Assembly: GCA_029309925.1 (NCBI GenBank)
Contig: JARKND010000001.1
Coordinates: 2,108,001 to 2,172,000 of the forward strand
Length of the DNA: 64,000 nt
Source of the DNA: Fulvivirgaceae bacterium JP3-4
GTDB taxonomy: Bacteria > Bacteroidota > Bacteroidia > Cytophagales > Cyclobacteriaceae
Direction: 5' to 3'
Positions within the stretch are counted from its first letter, which is position 1. Each line of letters opens with the position of its first letter. The notes under the pieces are model-generated. The model did not search any database, was not told the origin of the DNA, and saw nothing but the letters and a program-made list of their open reading frames with translations. Shown here piece after piece: positions 40,316 through 48,510 of this stretch. The position numbers and the translations under genes are program-made.

Positions 40316-42287
40316 CCTTATGCGGTTTATTAAAGTTAACGAAAAAAGTAGTGCCCTCGTTTTCAACACTCTCGACATGAATTGAACCGCCCATCGCCTC
40401 GATCTGATTCTTGATCATAAACAAGCCGATTCCACGGCTTTCTGGATGGTAATGAAAAGTTTTCCGCAGCTTGAAGACCTGGTGTCCGTAGCGCTGAAGG
40501 TTGATACCAAGTCCATTATCACGCACCACCAGCACGATATTACCTTTATCGTCTTTAAATGTCAGCAAGGAGATCTCCGGTAGCCTTTCAGGCGAATGGT
40601 ATTTCAATGCATTGTCGAGCAGGTTTAACAGGATACTTTCAAGGTAGATGCCAGGGTAGTGGATCACAGGAGCCTGAGAAAAATCGAATGTGATCTGTGC
40701 CTTTACTTCCGTGATCCGTGCAGTAAGCATCGAAGTGACCTGGTGCGTCAGCTTTTCGAAATGGATATCCTGCTGCGGAATATTCTTATCCTGCTTGATC
40801 TTCAGGATATCATTCAACTCATCTAGCATCGTCAGCGTAGTTGCACCGGATTCCTTCAGCAAAGCTATAAGCTCACGCCTTTCTTCATCGCTTGTGGCAT
40901 TCTCATAAAAAGTGAGCAACGTCAGAATGTTTCCGACCGGGGACCGAAGATTATGTGACACGATCTGGGTAAATTCCTGAAGCTGATGGTTCTTCCTCCG
41001 CAACTCTTCGGCTACTGCAAAAAGTTTCTTGTTGTGCTCCGCTATCTTTTCTTCGTTTACCTTGCGGTCTGTGATGTCGCGGAACTCCGTCACCCGTATT
41101 GTTTTGCCCTGCAGCGGCAGGTTCTTGCCGCGGATCTCAACAAAATAACGCGACCCGTCTTTCCTGATTCCCTCCACATCGTACGTTTTGTCATAGCCGG
41201 ATGTAATTTTCTCCAGAACGAAATCTCGCCATTCCGGAGCGATCAGGTTCAGTCCGTTGCTGCCGATCAGTTCGTCATATGAATAGCCAGTGATATCGCA
41301 CAATCCCTGGTTGCAGTCGATGATTTTCCCCTTATCGTGCAAGCCAATGCCACCAAACGATGCCTGCTGAAGATTCCTGAAGCGATGTTCACTCTCGCGT
41401 AGCGATTCCTCCGCCTTGACGCGTTGAGAAACATCGTTCATCATCCCCAGCATTCGAATTGCCTTATTATCGCTCCCGGTCAGAAACACACCGCGGTCGT
41501 GCATGTGGCAATACTCGCCATTCTTCTTGCTGAATCTGTAATAGACATCGTAGCGTTTGTTTGCTGCCAGCGCCTTATCGAGTTCGGCCAGCGCTTCCGC
41601 CCGGTCATCGGGATGAATCAACTCAACCCAGCGGTTGATGTCACCGAGCTCTTTCGGATCATAACCGAGCACATCGCGGATGTTACCGCTCCAGAGAATG
41701 TTACCGGTTATTATGTCGTAGTCATAGATAACAAGGCCGGCAGAGGTAGCAACAAGTTCGTGTCGCGCCTTCCAGTCCTCGCGATCTTTTTCAAGCAGCT
41801 TTCGTTCCGTGATGTCCTGCACCGTGCCATTCATCAACACCGCCACACCCTTTTTGTTCCGTTTAAACGTAGCCTCCACCTTCAGCCACCGCTCTTCGCC
41901 ATCAGGCCGGATAATACGATGCTCGATATAGTAGTCATTATCCCTGCCGGCAAGACTTTCCTTCAGCAACAGCTGCATTCTAAGTTTGTCCTCCGGATGT
42001 ACGAGACTGAGATAAGTCTCATAAGACCTTTCGAAAGTCCGGGCGGGAAGGTGGAAGATTTCGAACACTTTACCGGACCATGCTACAGTACTGGTTTCAA
42101 TGTTCCATTCCCAGATACCGATGGGCGCAGTGTTGAGGATGATTTCAAGCTGGCGTTCGCTTTCACGCAGCGCGGCAAGTTTTTTGGCGCTGACTGCGGT
42201 CTCCGCTTTCTCCGTTCTTGATTTAGTTTTGGCAACAGTTTTCTTTGCCGAAGCCTTCTTCGCAATCTTACGTCCCTTTGGTGGCAT
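40305..42287 (-). CDS. Soluble multi-PAS sensor histidine kinase
   Basis: 660 residues. Lys/Ala-rich N-terminus (1-35), three PAS/PAC units (about 45-165, 175-290, 300-410; PAC ends such as GTVQDITERK and EFRDITDRK), HisKA-type helix with His445 (IVSHNLRSPVGN), and HATPase with Asn559 (LLNLLDNALKY), DNGLGI and RGIGLFM boxes. No membrane segment or signal peptide, so it senses an internal cue such as redox state or a bound ligand. Coupled to the single-domain response regulator. Confidence 0.93.
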   Translation of the reverse strand: MPPKGRKIAKKASAKKTVAKTKSRTEKAETAVSAKKLAALRESERQLEIILNTAPIGIWEWNIETSTVAWSGKVFEIFHLPARTFERSYETYLSLVHPEDKLRMQLLLKESLAGRDNDYYIEHRIIRPDGEERWLKVEATFKRNKKGVAVLMNGTVQDITERKLLEKDREDWKARHELVATSAGLVIYDYDIITGNILWSGNIRDVLGYDPKELGDINRWVELIHPDDRAEALAELDKALAANKRYDVYYRFSKKNGEYCHMHDRGVFLTGSDNKAIRMLGMMNDVSQRVKAEESLRESEHRFRNLQQASFGGIGLHDKGKIIDCNQGLCDITGYSYDELIGSNGLNLIAPEWRDFVLEKITSGYDKTYDVEGIRKDGSRYFVEIRGKNLPLQGKTIRVTEFRDITDRKVNEEKIAEHNKKLFAVAEELRRKNHQLQEFTQIVSHNLRSPVGNILTLLTFYENATSDEERRELIALLKESGATTLTMLDELNDILKIKQDKNIPQQDIHFEKLTHQVTSMLTARITEVKAQITFDFSQAPVIHYPGIYLESILLNLLDNALKYHSPERLPEISLLTFKDDKGNIVLVVRDNGLGINLQRYGHQVFKLRKTFHYHPESRGIGLFMIKNQIEAMGGSIHVESVENEGTTFFVNFNKPHKDAD

Positions 42288-42403
42288 ACGGTTTTATCGC
42301 ACGTTAAGATATGAATTTACCGATCGAGGTAAAAGGAACTAACCAATTGACTTTCAACTTCGTGATGCTTTTCCTAATTTGATTGTACTAACCATTAAAA
42401 TCT

Positions 42404-42787
42404 ATGCTGAAAGAATTTAAAGAGTTTGCCATGAAAGGCAATGTGATGGATCTTGCTGTGGGTGTGATTATCGGTGCTGCATTTGGAAAGATCGTTTCCT
42501 CTCTGGTCAACGACATCGTAATGCCCTTGATCAACCCAGTTATGCCCGCTGGCGACTGGCGTACAATGGAAATCGGTCCTGGTGTAAAGATCGGCAACTT
42601 CCTGGCTACTACACTAGACTTCGTCATCATTGCCTTCGTGATATTCTTATTCGTAAAAGGCATCAATCGCATGAAGCGCAAGGAGGAGGCCAAACCCGCA
42701 GGCCCCGCACAAGTCCCACCCGATGTCGAACTCCTTTCCGAGATCAGGGACATACTTAAAAAGAGTTCGTCTGGAAGGGTGGTTTAA
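42404..42787 (+). CDS. mscL: Large-conductance mechanosensitive channel MscL
   Basis: 127 residues. N-terminal helix [35 protein letters not shown], first membrane helix, periplasmic loop ([17 protein letters not shown]), second helix ([20 protein letters not shown]), and C-terminal bundle with [10 protein letters not shown]. It opens on sudden osmotic down-shift. Stand-alone gene followed by a heptad tract. Confidence 0.95.
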   Translation: MLKEFKEFAMKGNVMDLAVGVIIGAAFGKIVSSLVNDIVMPLINPVMPAGDWRTMEIGPGVKIGNFLATTLDFVIIAFVIFLFVKGINRMKRKEEAKPAGPAQVPPDVELLSEIRDILKKSSSGRVV

Positions 42788-42930
42788 GTCATTAGTTACT
42801 AGTCACCAGTCATTAGGAGAATGGTTAAAAGGAAAGAAGAAAAAAGGGCGAAGTGTTCTCTTTCCTTTTTCCAAATTCCCTTTCCTCCCAATTTCTAATG
42901 ACCAGTGACTAATGACTATTTTACTATCTT
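42786..42930. repeat. Heptad-type intergenic tract with hairpin
   Basis: 42787-42820 has units AGTCATT, AGTTACT, AGTCACC with 7-bp period; 42897-42920 carries the inverse (TAATGAC, CAGTGAC, TAATGAC), so the ends can pair over roughly 25 bp. The middle includes TTTCCTT, TTTCCAA, ATTCCCT units. Confidence 0.65.
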
Positions 42931-42954
42931 GCGCCCATTTCAAACAGTAGAATA

Positions 42955-43848
42955 ATGAAGAACGTTGCAGTAATTGGCTCGGGTACAATGGGGAACGGGA
43001 TCGCGCACGTGTTTGCGCAAATGACGTACAAGGTGACGCTGATCGATATTTCTGAAGACGCGTTACGCAAGGCTTTGTCGACAATCGAAAAAAACCTGGA
43101 CCGGCAGTTAGCCAAAGAGTTGATCTCCGCGGAAGTGAAACAAGCAACGATTCAGAATATAACAACTTCAACAGACCTCAGATCAGGCGTGGCGAACGCT
43201 GACTTAGTTGTCGAAGCCGCCACTGAAAATGCAGACCTCAAGCTGAAAATCTTCAAAGACCTTGATGAAGCAGCCCCTCCGAATGCAATCCTCGCCTCCA
43301 ATACTTCTTCAATTTCGATTACGAAAATTGCCTCTGTTACAAAACGGGCGGATAAGGTAATCGGAATGCATTTCATGAATCCCGTGCCGGTGATGAAATT
43401 GGTTGAAGTCATTCGCGGTTACAGCACTTCCGATAAAACAACGGAAGCAATCATGCACGCGTCAAAGGCGCTGGGAAAGATTCCGGTAGAAGTGAACGAC
43501 TATCCCGGCTTCATCGCTAACCGCATTTTGATGCCAATGATCAATGAAGCAATCTATTCACTGTATGAAGGCGTTGCTGGCGTGGAAGAGATCGATACCG
43601 TAATGAAATTAGGGATGGCTCATCCGATGGGACCGCTGCAACTCGCAGACTTCATTGGCCTCGATGTATGTCTTTCCATTCTCAAAGTATTACATGATGG
43701 TTTCGGCAATCCCAAGTATGCACCATGCCCGTTGCTTGTCAACATGGTTCAGGCAGGGCATAAGGGAGTGAAGAGTGGGGCGGGGTTCTACACGTACACT
43801 GCGGGAAGTAAAGATCTTGTTGTTGCCGCGCAGTTCACGAAGCGCTAG
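42955..43848 (+). CDS. 3-hydroxyacyl-CoA (3-hydroxybutyryl-CoA) dehydrogenase
   Basis: 297 residues: NAD-binding Rossmann motif (VAVIGSGTMGNGIAHVFA), ADLVVEAATEN, catalytic-domain signature GMHFMNPVPVMKLVEVI with the catalytic His, and the C-terminal helical domain (DYPGFIANRILMPMINEA; GMAHPMGPLQLADFIGLD). It oxidises (S)-3-hydroxyacyl-CoA to 3-oxoacyl-CoA; the single-domain size fits the short-chain enzyme. Stand-alone. Confidence 0.93.
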   Translation: MKNVAVIGSGTMGNGIAHVFAQMTYKVTLIDISEDALRKALSTIEKNLDRQLAKELISAEVKQATIQNITTSTDLRSGVANADLVVEAATENADLKLKIFKDLDEAAPPNAILASNTSSISITKIASVTKRADKVIGMHFMNPVPVMKLVEVIRGYSTSDKTTEAIMHASKALGKIPVEVNDYPGFIANRILMPMINEAIYSLYEGVAGVEEIDTVMKLGMAHPMGPLQLADFIGLDVCLSILKVLHDGFGNPKYAPCPLLVNMVQAGHKGVKSGAGFYTYTAGSKDLVVAAQFTKR

Positions 43849-43849
43849 T

Positions 43850-43980
43850 TGCAAGTTCCAAGTTTAAGGTTCAAAGTTCCAAGTTGCAAGTTCCAAGTTG
43901 CGGCAATAAAGATTCCGGTCGGTTAAACCTGAAACCTGGACTTTGAACCTGGAACCTGGAACCTGCCCTCCCCACGTTTC
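43850..43980. repeat. Heptad-type intergenic tract with long hairpin
   Basis: Units AGTTGCA, AGTTCCA, AGGTTCA, AGTTCCA repeat every 7 bp up to about 43902; the opposite-strand partners (TGAAACC, TGAACCT, GGAACCT) follow at 43925-43965. The two halves could form an imperfect stem of about 40 bp between convergent genes, so it may act as a bidirectional terminator. Confidence 0.7.
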
Positions 43981-43989
43981 AAGAAACCA

Positions 43990-44364
43990 TCACTCCACTA
44001 CCACCTCCTTCGCCAACCCCATTGCATTAAATCGCACAACAAGTTTTTGCGGGTTGTCGTTGCCGAGGTTGCACTCGGGCGCAGGTTGCAGAAAATAATA
44101 ATAGAACTTCTGGTTTCTTTTAAACAGCTCATTACGATCGGGTCGCCCCAGGATCTTGATGATCTGCCCTTCATCAAGGGCGAGCAGTTTTTCCTTTTCC
44201 ACGCGAAGGGTTGCAGCCATCGCGAATCGTTTGCCATCACAGCCGTTCTTGTCGCCTTTCCACAACTCAGTATCTATCCCGTCAAGTGTTGGGAGATCTT
44301 TGCCACAGGAAAAAAAGAGGATTGATAAAACGACAATGAGATTAAGCGATCTGGACCTGGGCAT
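43990..44364 (-). CDS. Small lipoprotein of unknown function
   Basis: 124 residues from ATG at 44364, with a lipoprotein signal (LIVVLSILFFSC followed by GKD). The body has LWKGDKNGCDGKRFAMAATL and a GQIIKILGRPDRNELFKRNQKFYYYF segment resembling SmpA/BamE-like small outer membrane lipoproteins (G(R/K)P..E pattern); this is weak. It overlaps the fatty acid hydroxylase gene by 23 bp. Function not assigned. Confidence 0.7.
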   Translation of the reverse strand: MPRSRSLNLIVVLSILFFSCGKDLPTLDGIDTELWKGDKNGCDGKRFAMAATLRVEKEKLLALDEGQIIKILGRPDRNELFKRNQKFYYYFLQPAPECNLGNDNPQKLVVRFNAMGLAKEVVVE

Positions 44365-45577
44365 GCTTGCTTTTTTGCAGTGAGTAGAACCATGTAAATG
44401 AGATCGCAAAGTATACAATCGCCACACCATGCCACAACACCGGCCAGTTATTTATATACGTGAAGTATGACAGCAGGATAGGATAGAAGATGATCCGGAT
44501 CCACTCGCTCCATTTGACCCAGGCGCGGTTCTCAAACAGAACGCCACTGTTAACGACTACAAGTGAAATGAGTGATGCAATAAATGCTTTTTCTCCAAGG
44601 CCGAATTTCGAAGCATTGAACAGAAACATTGCTGTGCCCGCCAAACAAAGTACAAATTGGAACAACACATAAAGGTTGAGAGACATTGGCGCAGGTGTGT
44701 CGTATTTTTTGTAGGAAGCTTTATCAACTTCAGGTGCAGCCCGATAACCACCGAGGTAATCAGGGAGCCATCCGGGTTTCATAAACATGTATTTGATCTT
44801 GTCCGTCCACTTGGGAATGCGCTGCATGTCTTTACGCATCTCATCATAATGGCTCACATTGGCCCAGATCGGATTCCAGCTGTTGATAGGTTTCGTGATG
44901 CCGTAAGTCGGTTTCTCTTGCTCTTCCTGGAATGTGCCGAACATGCGGTCCCAGATGATCAGCGACCCAGCATGGTTCTTGTCAATGTATTTTGGATCGC
45001 GACCGTGATGCACGCGGTGGTGTGAAGGCGTGTTGAAGATGAATTCGATTGGCTTCGGAAGCTTTTTGATCGTCTCTGTATGGATCCAGAACTGGTACAG
45101 GGTGTTGAACGCAGATATTAGCGCGAAGTCGAGGGTGCTGAAACCTAGCAAGGCAATAGGCAAGCTGAATGCAAAGGTCCAAATAACCTGCAGCGAACTC
45201 TGACGTAGCGCCACAGACAGGTTATACTCCTCGCTCTGGTGATGTACCACATGGCCGCCCCAGAACAAGTTCACCTCGTGACTCATCCGATGCGCCCAGT
45301 AGTAGGCGAGATCAACTAACAGGATCAAAACAACCCAATAGACCCAGTTCTTATTCCACGTGAAAAGCGTAAAATGCTCAAACAGATATTGATAGATGCC
45401 TATTCCAAAAATCCGCAAGAACAATCCTGAAAGCTGCGATGTTATTCCGCAACTAAGGTTTGCTATGGCATCCGGCAACCGATAAAGCTTCTGGTTGGTA
45501 AACCGCTCCACGATCATTTCAATCCCGATAAGGATAAAAAAGATCGGTATCGACAGGACTATGGGATTGATGTTCAT
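44342..45577 (-). CDS. Sterol desaturase/fatty acid hydroxylase family protein
   Basis: 411 residues, several membrane helices, and the His clusters of the diiron hydroxylase family: YYWAHRMSHEVNLFWGGHVVHHQSEEYN and later PSHHRVHHGRDP. The C-terminal 130 residues add further hydrophobic helices. It likely hydroxylates or desaturates a membrane lipid chain. The frame starts at ATG 45577 and overlaps the small lipoprotein gene downstream. Confidence 0.9.
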   Translation of the reverse strand: MNINPIVLSIPIFFILIGIEMIVERFTNQKLYRLPDAIANLSCGITSQLSGLFLRIFGIGIYQYLFEHFTLFTWNKNWVYWVVLILLVDLAYYWAHRMSHEVNLFWGGHVVHHQSEEYNLSVALRQSSLQVIWTFAFSLPIALLGFSTLDFALISAFNTLYQFWIHTETIKKLPKPIEFIFNTPSHHRVHHGRDPKYIDKNHAGSLIIWDRMFGTFQEEQEKPTYGITKPINSWNPIWANVSHYDEMRKDMQRIPKWTDKIKYMFMKPGWLPDYLGGYRAAPEVDKASYKKYDTPAPMSLNLYVLFQFVLCLAGTAMFLFNASKFGLGEKAFIASLISLVVVNSGVLFENRAWVKWSEWIRIIFYPILLSYFTYINNWPVLWHGVAIVYFAISFTWFYSLQKSKHAQVQIA

Positions 45578-45594
45578 GCAAGTAGATCATCCAA

Positions 45595-45780
45595 AGTTAA
45601 AGATTCCCCAAATAGTTAAAAAACCAAAAGCCAAAATCCAAGTTCCAAAGCCCAAGGTCTAAAAACCACCCACAGGAAAACCACTCGCCAAAGACGAACA
45701 TTTGGCCTTTTCATCCTGGATTTTGGATCTTGGGTTTTGGGTTTTGGATTTTCGAACTTGGTTCCTGCCTTTTTACCCCG
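45595..45780. repeat. Heptad-type intergenic tract with hairpin
   Basis: 45621-45665 holds units CCAAAAG, CCAAAAT, CCAAGTT, CCAAAGC, CCAAGGT; 45715-45765 holds the inverse (TTTTGGA, TCTTGGG, TTTTGGG, ACTTGG). They lie between two divergent genes, so the tract is not merely a terminator. An open frame from 45702 through it is a by-product. Confidence 0.65.
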
Positions 45781-45803
45781 TTACTTTGCACCAAATTCCA
45801 GGT

Positions 45804-46244
45804 ATGACGTTGAAGATTTTTAAAGCAGTTTGGTTCCTTTCGGTTTTGGCGGTTCTTGCGCGGTTACTTTTTGGATATGCAGGCTGGCCGGAAGAACTGA
45901 TTATACAGGACCGCGGGTCAGAACAGGTTTCCATCAATAAGGAGGTGCTTTTCTACGTCATTGTAGGAACGCTGGCGCTTGTCAATGTAGTTGTTTACGT
46001 GTTTGGGAAAGTTTACAGCCGGCAGGAAGACCTTAGGACATGGATTCACGCCCTCGTGACTTCAATAAATATCTTTTTTATCACGGGCATAAGCCTCATC
46101 GGCCTTTACAACAGCGCTGAAAAATTCAATTACGAAAGCATCTATTTCATTATTTACGGCAGCGTGGTACTTATTCTTGTTGTGGCGCTTGTATGGCCGG
46201 TGTATGTATTGGCGCAGAAATTTTTCGTTAAACAGGCGATTTAA
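45804..46244 (+). CDS. Small integral membrane protein of unknown function
   Basis: 146 residues from ATG at 45804. Four hydrophobic segments (VWFLSVLAVLARLLFGY; LFYVIVGTLALVNVVVYVF; LVTSINIFFITGISLIGLY; FIIYGSVVLILVVALVWPVY) with short polar loops. A longer frame from 45702 includes a heptad tract and is rejected. No family recognised. It precedes parE by 190 bp. Confidence 0.7.
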   Translation: MTLKIFKAVWFLSVLAVLARLLFGYAGWPEELIIQDRGSEQVSINKEVLFYVIVGTLALVNVVVYVFGKVYSRQEDLRTWIHALVTSINIFFITGISLIGLYNSAEKFNYESIYFIIYGSVVLILVVALVWPVYVLAQKFFVKQAI

Positions 46245-46435
46245 ATTTTACTTCAGAGACTGTTTGTTAGTCAAGCAGTTAAGGGCCGCAACTTAATTCC
46301 GTTCGCGAACCGTTAATGCGCGCACTTCCATTGCATTGCTATTGAAAATCGCTTTATTCGTATTAATTCGCATTTTTTAAGCTTTACGAATTCAATTTTT
46401 TGAACTCAAAGTCTTTCTAATTTCCTGATAAGTGT

Positions 46436-48349
46436 ATGGCAAAATCTGCAGCAAATACCCCGTCTAATGATTACAACGAGTCGAGTATCCGCTCGCTCGA
46501 CTGGCGCGAGCATATTCGCCTTCGCCCGGGTATGTATATCGGTAAACTCGGTGACGGTTCTTCTAAAGATGACGGTATCTATGTGCTTGTGAAAGAGGTA
46601 GTTGATAACAGTATCGATGAACACATGATGGGCTACGGAAAGCAAATCGACATCACGATCAATGAGTCCCGCGTGGTCGTTCGCGATTACGGTCGGGGTA
46701 TTCCTCTCGGAAAGGTTGTGGATGTGGTTTCAAAGATCAACACGGGTGCAAAATACGATTCAGGCGCATTCCAGAAGTCGGTTGGTTTGAACGGTGTCGG
46801 TACAAAAGCTGTAAATGCGCTTTCGAATTACTTCAAAGTCCAGGCGTTCCGCGATGGAGCAACCAAGCTTGCTGAATTTAAGAAAGGCGTTTTAGTGAGT
46901 GATCCCCGCCAGACAAAATCAGATGAGAAGAACGGCACGTTGGTTGAATTCGAACCAGACGCAACCATGTTCAAGCATTATCACTTCATCCCGGAATACC
47001 TGGATGACCTGATGTGGAATTATGCTTTCCTGAACGCAGGTCTCACCATCAATTATAACGGTCGCAAGTTTTTCTCGAAAGATGGACTTCTTGACCTGCT
47101 GAAGCAGAAGACTAACGCTGAAGAATTGCGTTACCCGATCATCCACGTTCGTGGAAACGATATCGAGTTTGCCCTATCCCACGGAAACCAATACGGTGAA
47201 GAATACTACTCGTTTGTCAACGGTCAGAATACCACGCAAGGTGGAACCCATCTCGCTGCTTTCCGCGAAGGCGTTGTGAAAGGAATTCGTGAAGTTTGCA
47301 AGAAAGAATACGATGCTGCCGACATTCGTGCATCGATTATTGGAGCCATTGCCGTTCGTGTGCAGGAGCCTGTGTTTGAATCACAAACGAAAACGAAACT
47401 AGGCTCCGTGAACATGGCTCCGGATGGACCATCGGTCAAAAACTTCGTTGGCGATTTCGTTGCGAAGGAACTCGAGATCTATCTTCACAAGAACCCGGCT
47501 GTAAAGGATGCGCTCGAAAAGCGAATCATCCAGTCGGAGCGCGAGCGTAAAGAAATCGCGGGTATCAAGAAGCTCGCGAACGAACGCGCCAAGAAAGCAA
47601 ATCTCCACAACCGGAAGCTCCGCGACTGCCGATACCACTTTGACGACAAGAACGAGAAGGGTGCCAACAGCGTGATCTTTATCACCGAAGGTGATTCAGC
47701 TTCTGGTTCAATTACAAAGTCGCGAAACGTTGAAACTCAGGCAGTTTTCAGTTTACGTGGTAAACCCCTGAACTGTTATGGACTGACCAAAAAAGTCGTT
47801 TACGAGAACGAAGAATTTAACCTCCTTCAGCATGCTCTGAATATCGAAGACGGCCTTGACGGATTGCGTTACAACCAGGTAATCATCGCTACGGATGCTG
47901 ACGTGGACGGCATGCACATCCGACTTTTGCTGATGACGTTCTTCCTTCAATTCTTCCCTGATCTTGTAAAAGCCGGACACGTGTTCATTCTGGAAACGCC
48001 ATTGTTCCGCGTCCGCAACAAGAAGCAGACGATCTATTGCTATAGCGAAGATGAAAAGCAGAAGGCGATGCAAACCCTTGGCGGGAAAGTCGAGATCACT
48101 CGATTCAAAGGACTCGGTGAGATCTCTCCGGAGGAATTCGGTGGCTTCATCGGTGAAGACATCAGACTTCAGCCTGTATTGCTCCACGACACAAATCTCC
48201 AGAAGATCCTTGAGTTTTACATGGGCAAGAACACGCCTGACCGTCAGGAATTCATTATCGATAACCTGAGAATCGAGTTGGATAAAGTTGAAAAAGGAGC
48301 GGAGGAGAAGATTGAGTTGGAAGAACAGCCGGAGGATGCTGTCGCCTAG
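46436..48349 (+). CDS. parE: DNA topoisomerase IV subunit B
   Basis: 637 residues: GHKL ATPase ([49 protein letters not shown]), transducer, and TOPRIM domain ([27 protein letters not shown] with the Mg2+ Asp residues; a [10 protein letters not shown] segment). Position before parC and the Bacteroidota-type length support ParE over GyrB. The 190 bp upstream hold the promoter; nothing specific was seen there. Confidence 0.93.
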   Translation: MAKSAANTPSNDYNESSIRSLDWREHIRLRPGMYIGKLGDGSSKDDGIYVLVKEVVDNSIDEHMMGYGKQIDITINESRVVVRDYGRGIPLGKVVDVVSKINTGAKYDSGAFQKSVGLNGVGTKAVNALSNYFKVQAFRDGATKLAEFKKGVLVSDPRQTKSDEKNGTLVEFEPDATMFKHYHFIPEYLDDLMWNYAFLNAGLTINYNGRKFFSKDGLLDLLKQKTNAEELRYPIIHVRGNDIEFALSHGNQYGEEYYSFVNGQNTTQGGTHLAAFREGVVKGIREVCKKEYDAADIRASIIGAIAVRVQEPVFESQTKTKLGSVNMAPDGPSVKNFVGDFVAKELEIYLHKNPAVKDALEKRIIQSERERKEIAGIKKLANERAKKANLHNRKLRDCRYHFDDKNEKGANSVIFITEGDSASGSITKSRNVETQAVFSLRGKPLNCYGLTKKVVYENEEFNLLQHALNIEDGLDGLRYNQVIIATDADVDGMHIRLLLMTFFLQFFPDLVKAGHVFILETPLFRVRNKKQTIYCYSEDEKQKAMQTLGGKVEITRFKGLGEISPEEFGGFIGEDIRLQPVLLHDTNLQKILEFYMGKNTPDRQEFIIDNLRIELDKVEKGAEEKIELEEQPEDAVA

Positions 48350-48389
48350 TTCGCGCTTGCGGCTCCAGTGTTGGGCATTACCTAATGCG

Positions 48390-48480
48390 CGTTACAGGTC
48401 TCAGGTTACAAGTCGCAGGTCCAATCCCTGCTACCTGCCGCCTGAAACTTGTGACCTGGAACCTGCAACATTCAATAGAT
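48390..48480. repeat. Heptad-type intergenic tract with hairpin
   Basis: Between parE and parC: units CAGGTCT, CAGGTTA, CAAGTCG, CAGGTCC on one side and ACCTGCC, GCCTGAA, ACTTGTG, ACCTGGA, ACCTGCA on the other, strictly 7-bp spaced and able to pair. It lies inside a presumed operon, so it may modulate the parE/parC ratio (inference). Confidence 0.65.
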
Positions 48481-48510
48481 ACCAAACAAATTAGAAGACA
48501 GATAACCTAG

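Noticed and set aside
41424-42221. Plus-strand open frame of 265 codons opposite the PAS kinase
   Set aside because: Antisense of conserved PAS domains; composition follows the kinase codons.
43850-43980. CRISPR-like appearance of the repeat tract
   Set aside because: Units are 7 bp and contiguous, without spacers; no cas genes.
45702-45803. N-terminal extension of the small membrane protein
   Set aside because: Made entirely of heptad repeat DNA; ATG at 45804 is the better start.
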